DNA of 64,000 nucleotides from Chaunax sp. Z400 (lineage: Eukaryota > Chordata > Actinopteri > Lophiiformes > Chaunacidae). Where the stretch lies: NCBI GenBank assembly GCA_037577475.1, contig CM075192.1, positions 17,960,908 to 18,024,907 of the forward strand, written 5' to 3'. Shown one piece after another: positions 60,351-64,000 of the stretch. The position numbers and the translations under genes are program-made. How positions within the stretch are numbered: the stretch's first letter is position 1; the number at the start of each line of letters is the position of its first letter. Below the pieces are notes generated by a model. The model was not told the DNA's origin. It saw only the letters and a list, made by a program, of their open reading frames with translations, and ran no database searches.

Positions 60351-61897
60351 AGTGCATAATGTCTATCACTAGGAATCTCTCATTCAAAATGAAACAAAAG
60401 GCATAAGAAGAGTGGGATCATGGGAGTTGCTGTCTTCATTGTTGAACAGCAGGACAGACAGAAATATTCATGGACGAGGTAATGTATTAAAGTTTCATTC
60501 ATGTTTCATTCAGTTTCATTCACAAACTCTCCTTAAGTTTAAATTAACACTCTCCTGTTAAGTTATAGCAACAGGCAACCAAATGAAATGCATTATTACC
60601 TTGAATAAAATCAAAGACTTCATAATTATCATTATCATTATCATAAATGTTTCCAACATTGTTGTAATTACTCAACTAAAAATAATATATTGCAACTCAA
60701 TATATTACAAAGGACTAGTTCATTTAGAGATTTTTATGCGAACATCTTGAACTAAAGGACGTTTTATTCCACATCCTCAAATGCCACAAATTGGAATTTG
60801 GCAATCTGGGGCTTTTGGGAGTTGGGATTTAGATTTTACAGTGGAAATTATAACAAAATTACACACACATCCAAAATATTTTTGGACAGCTACTACAGAG
60901 TGGCACCCTTGTTTTTTTTTATCACTAATGCCTTGGATTACACAGTATAGAACAGGGCTTCAAATAGTATCATTCACCAACTGTCCTATGTTGTGTTGTC
61001 CTAATTGCATATCATCATTTCACATAAAGCATAGTTTAAATTTACATTGCACTGGTTTTAAAATCATGTGTCTCAATAAATGCATCAAAATTACAGATTC
61101 AAATAATGGCTGTGGACATTTTGCAGGTAATTGCATGTAATGGTGAAGGTCAGTGGTTTGACCTGCAGAGAAGATGCACTGGTGTCTGGAGAGCTGACAG
61201 AGACAGTGGATGGGAAGGATTTGAACTAATTTCCAAAGAGAACAAATGTTCTCAAACTGCCAGAGCTTTCAGCTGATGGCTGACATCACCTGATAAAAGA
61301 CTGCACCGGATTTCCAACTGTTCTGGCAGCACCTATATAACAAATGCCACTGAAATGTATTGTTCCCTCCATGTTTTATGGGTTGCTCTTTTTTTCTTAG
61401 GTGATAAGCCTGATGTCAACTGGGTCAGAATGGTTAAATAGAGGATGTAGAAAACCATTATGGCATGATGTCTATGATGTACTCTATTCAAGGCCATCAT
61501 TATTATAAGGCTTTTTTTTTAAATTTTCTGATGATGATTTATGAGCACAAAGCTTCCTTTTGTCTATCTTTGATCTTGCCTAACTAGATGAAGTAGAAGA
61601 AAAGATGAATGAAACAGGAACATATGAGGGGATAAATCAATGTGTAAAATAATGTAGAAATATATAAAAGCAAAGATGATAAAACATATACATAAATATA
61701 ATCAGGGATGATTTTACGTGATGTTTTCTGACCTAATGTGAGACATCATTTTCATTTCATCATAAACGGGAGAAATAAAGAAAAGATAATTAGGGTTGAT
61801 TTTTTTTCTACTCTTGTGAAATTATTGTTTTACACAAAGTTATTGCTTAATAATATGTTGAATGCTGGTGAATGCTGTGTTTGGGAGTGAAGTGCGA
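60351..61897. other. Intergenic sequence, nothing recognised
   Basis: A direct repeat of GTTTCATTCA occurs three times at about 60491-60521. The 119-codon frame at 60781-61140 lacks protein character. Confidence 0.45.
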
Positions 61898-62142
61898 TGG
61901 AAAATGGTTGATGGACTGTGGCACCTGTCTAGTCACACTGACCAATCAAAGCGCTTTATAACACAAGCCAACATTCACCCTTTAACACAAACATTGGTGG
62001 CAGTGATGCAAGGCACCACCTGCCCATCAGGAGCGATGACCATCCACATGAACACTCACACAACAATGGAACAGCCACTGGGAGCAAATTGGGATTCAGT
62101 ATCTTGCACAAGGCCACATAGACATGTAGACTGCAGGTCTAC
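61898..62142 (-). mobile_element. tRNA-derived SINE, copy 3, head missing
   Basis: Shares CAAAGCGCTTTA, the CATCAGGAG.GAT core and the ACACTCACAC stretch with copy 1 at 35697-35935. It also has AGCAAATTGGGATTCAGTAT, which copy 1 lacks. The promoter-bearing head is not recognisable at the 62142 end, so it looks truncated there. An open frame of 123 codons across it (61862-62233) is incidental. Confidence 0.65.
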
Positions 62143-63931
62143 AATGTTCATGTTGAACACAATATTAATTAGATATGGTGGTGAAGAAATTGATTTTGAT
62201 TTGGCATGTTTTGGTGATTGGAACAAGGCCTAGGCATGGGTTGCGGTGCTCATGTCTCACTCTGAGAAACTCTACATGTTTAAAATTGCTGCTCCATCTC
62301 TATATGGCCAGATTATGAGCCGTGATATGTTAAATTAAAACTGGAACAAATCAAGTAGAAGTCCTTTTGGTGTTCCATTGAATATTAATTAAGGTAATTA
62401 ACTGAGGTAAATTGCAATTTAGAATGTAATTGGTGGTGAGATGACATTTGAAGTTCATACAGGACTGAAACGCAGTCACCCCTAACCATATGCTAATGGT
62501 ATTTCACTAATCTTTAGCCTCACTTTTGAATGAATTGGATTTTACTGTCCAATTAGTTTTGACCAAACAACCTCTGGCTCAGAAACGCAAGTACAACTGA
62601 AAGAGTTGGTTGAAAAATAGAGGGGCGTGTTGGCAGGGAAACTGAGAAAGCAAGTGAACCACAGGCTTATATAGTAAGTGTAATGATCTATGTCAGCAGT
62701 GAGTGGCAGACACTGGTGAGTGAGTTGAATGAGGTGAAAAATCAGCTCATGGAGCAACTTAGAAGTAGGAGCTGAAAGCTTTGTACCTAACCACGAGAGG
62801 TCCCTGGATGAGGAAAATCATACATTATGGCCTTATTGTAGTGCCAATCAATATCTCCCCTCCAAACACAAGATTTGGAGCAAGGGAAAAATTGATTGTT
62901 TGATTTTTTTCAGATATTAAAGTGGCCACACTGGAATAAAAATGGTTTATTTTCTATTGCTGTCAAAATGAGTGAGAATCAAACAAGTCATTTAGATTAA
63001 TCAACACATTTAAGACTAAAAGACAACATTGTAAGAATAATTGAAAGCTACATGTCAACTTCTGATAACTTGAAGTGCAACCAAGCAAATAAAAAGTGAC
63101 ACACAGTTAAGAGAGTTGATCTAAAAAAGATGACAAATGACAGTGGTATACATTCATAACAGATTGTGAAAAAAAAATGAAAACATGCATGTTCGTAGGA
63201 AACTAATTATACATATGCTCATCTGGACTCCTCAGTGAGGTTCAATGGCCTGCTATGAATTCTGCTATACACCACTTCAACAACACAACCCACTGCTGTA
63301 ACGTCTCGCAGACAGTGAGAGGTAAAGGTCACACTTGAAACACACAATGTCCTTTGACAAGAATCATTTAATGCCTGTGGCACACATCTTATGTGATAGA
63401 CAGAGTAGTCAGGCACTGAGGCCTTGACGTGCCGGATAGAACTGGATAAACAATAGAGTTGCTGCGTGTTGGGAGAGTTGATGCACAATGGGCCCTAATG
63501 AGTGGTCAAATGTTTATTTTCTTCCTAAACATATCAGAATATAATAATATCACATCTTCATTAGATATATCATGTATTTGAATATACAATAATCAATGCA
63601 GTTATCGGTTTCCTCCAGCAGTACCGGCAGTGTATTGACAGCAAATCAGGACCAAGAATAAAACCATAGTCTGAGATAGACTTTATCATTATTTTAGTAT
63701 ATGCATAGTATCTGCACTTCATCTGGTCCTGTCTGCTACTCCTTCCTGATTGCATCAGTCCAACATCACACCCTCTGCACTTTGATTGACATGGGGTTAC
63801 AAGCCCATTAAAAGATGGGAAAAAAAATTTGAGACACATGCAAGGCCTGCAAATTTAGAGGTGATGTTGAAGCTTATGCTAACCTATAACCCTAACCCTT
63901 ATACTTAAGGAATTATATTCAAAGTCTACTG
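62143..63931. other. Intergenic sequence, nothing recognised
   Basis: No gene, RNA or named repeat. CTATAACCCTAACCC at about 63885-63899 holds two TAACCC hexamers, too few to call telomere-like. Confidence 0.5.
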
Positions 63932-64000
63932 CAGGAGTCAACAGCTGGCAGACCCCGGGCCAAATCCAAACCGCAAGAGGCTTCCATCTGGACCAGGAAG
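63932..64000. mobile_element. hAT-type transposon end, cut by the window edge
   Basis: CAGGAGTCAACAGCTGGCAG is followed by ACCCCGGGCCAAATCC and GAGGCTTCCATCTGG. The CAGGGGTC-type terminus followed by CCGGGCCAAATCC is characteristic of a hAT superfamily end. The other end and the 8-bp target duplication are outside the window. Confidence 0.6.

Noticed and set aside
61841..61860. Resemblance of TTATTGCTTAATAATATG to a miR-137 arm
   Set aside because: Matches only the first ten bases; no complementary arm nearby.
61862..62233. 123-codon plus-strand open frame
   Set aside because: Runs across a SINE copy and is explained by it.
63885..63899. TAACCC hexamers suggesting interstitial telomere
   Set aside because: Only two units; below any meaningful threshold.

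Overview
This window looks like nuclear DNA from a ray-finned (teleost) fish. The signs are an AT-rich background, long (TG)n, (TA)n and (AAT)n microsatellites, one vertebrate-style splice acceptor followed by a terminal coding exon, and many short decayed elements of families common in fish: Tc1/mariner, hAT, a tRNA-derived SINE and Penelope-like pieces. I see no bacterial-style gene organisation, CRISPR array or rRNA gene. Family names come from memory of sequence signatures, not from a search.

Layout. Positions 1-2839 read as the last intron of a plus-strand gene. Positions 2840-3079 are the final coding exon (79 residues and a TGA stop), followed by a long AT-rich 3' UTR with several AATAAA signals, probably ending near 3.6-3.9 kb or 5.1 kb. 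I do not recognise the gene. From about 5.1 kb to the end, nearly 59 kb, I find no convincing exon. This is a gene desert: unique AT-rich sequence, including stretches with the texture of conserved non-coding elements, with mobile-element remnants scattered through it.

Mobile elements. There are two Tc1/mariner-type MITEs with TA target sites (27389-27466 and 54070-54302, the latter with perfect 47-bp inverted repeats). A dead Tc1-like transposase fragment lies on the minus strand (58456-58952), and a hAT-type end is cut by the window edge (63932-64000). A tRNA-derived SINE family is present in three copies (35697-35935, 48803-48976, 61898-62142); the middle copy has its interior replaced by a (TA)n tract. 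Two Penelope-like fragments lie at about 13780-14215 and 52312-52480. The second is a 169-bp insertion flanked by a perfect 15-bp target-site duplication.

The most interesting observation is that both Penelope-like fragments, on opposite strands, can be folded into the same hammerhead-ribozyme-like layout: a short helix I, CUGAUGA (or CCGAUGA), a helix II hairpin, GAA, a self-complementary helix III segment (ACGCGU or ACGU), and a cleavage-site nucleotide followed by the other helix I strand. Hammerhead motifs are known from Penelope-like elements, so this is a family-level match rather than a new system. Both copies carry an extra unpaired A after CUGAUGA, which leaves activity open. I found no previously undescribed protein system.
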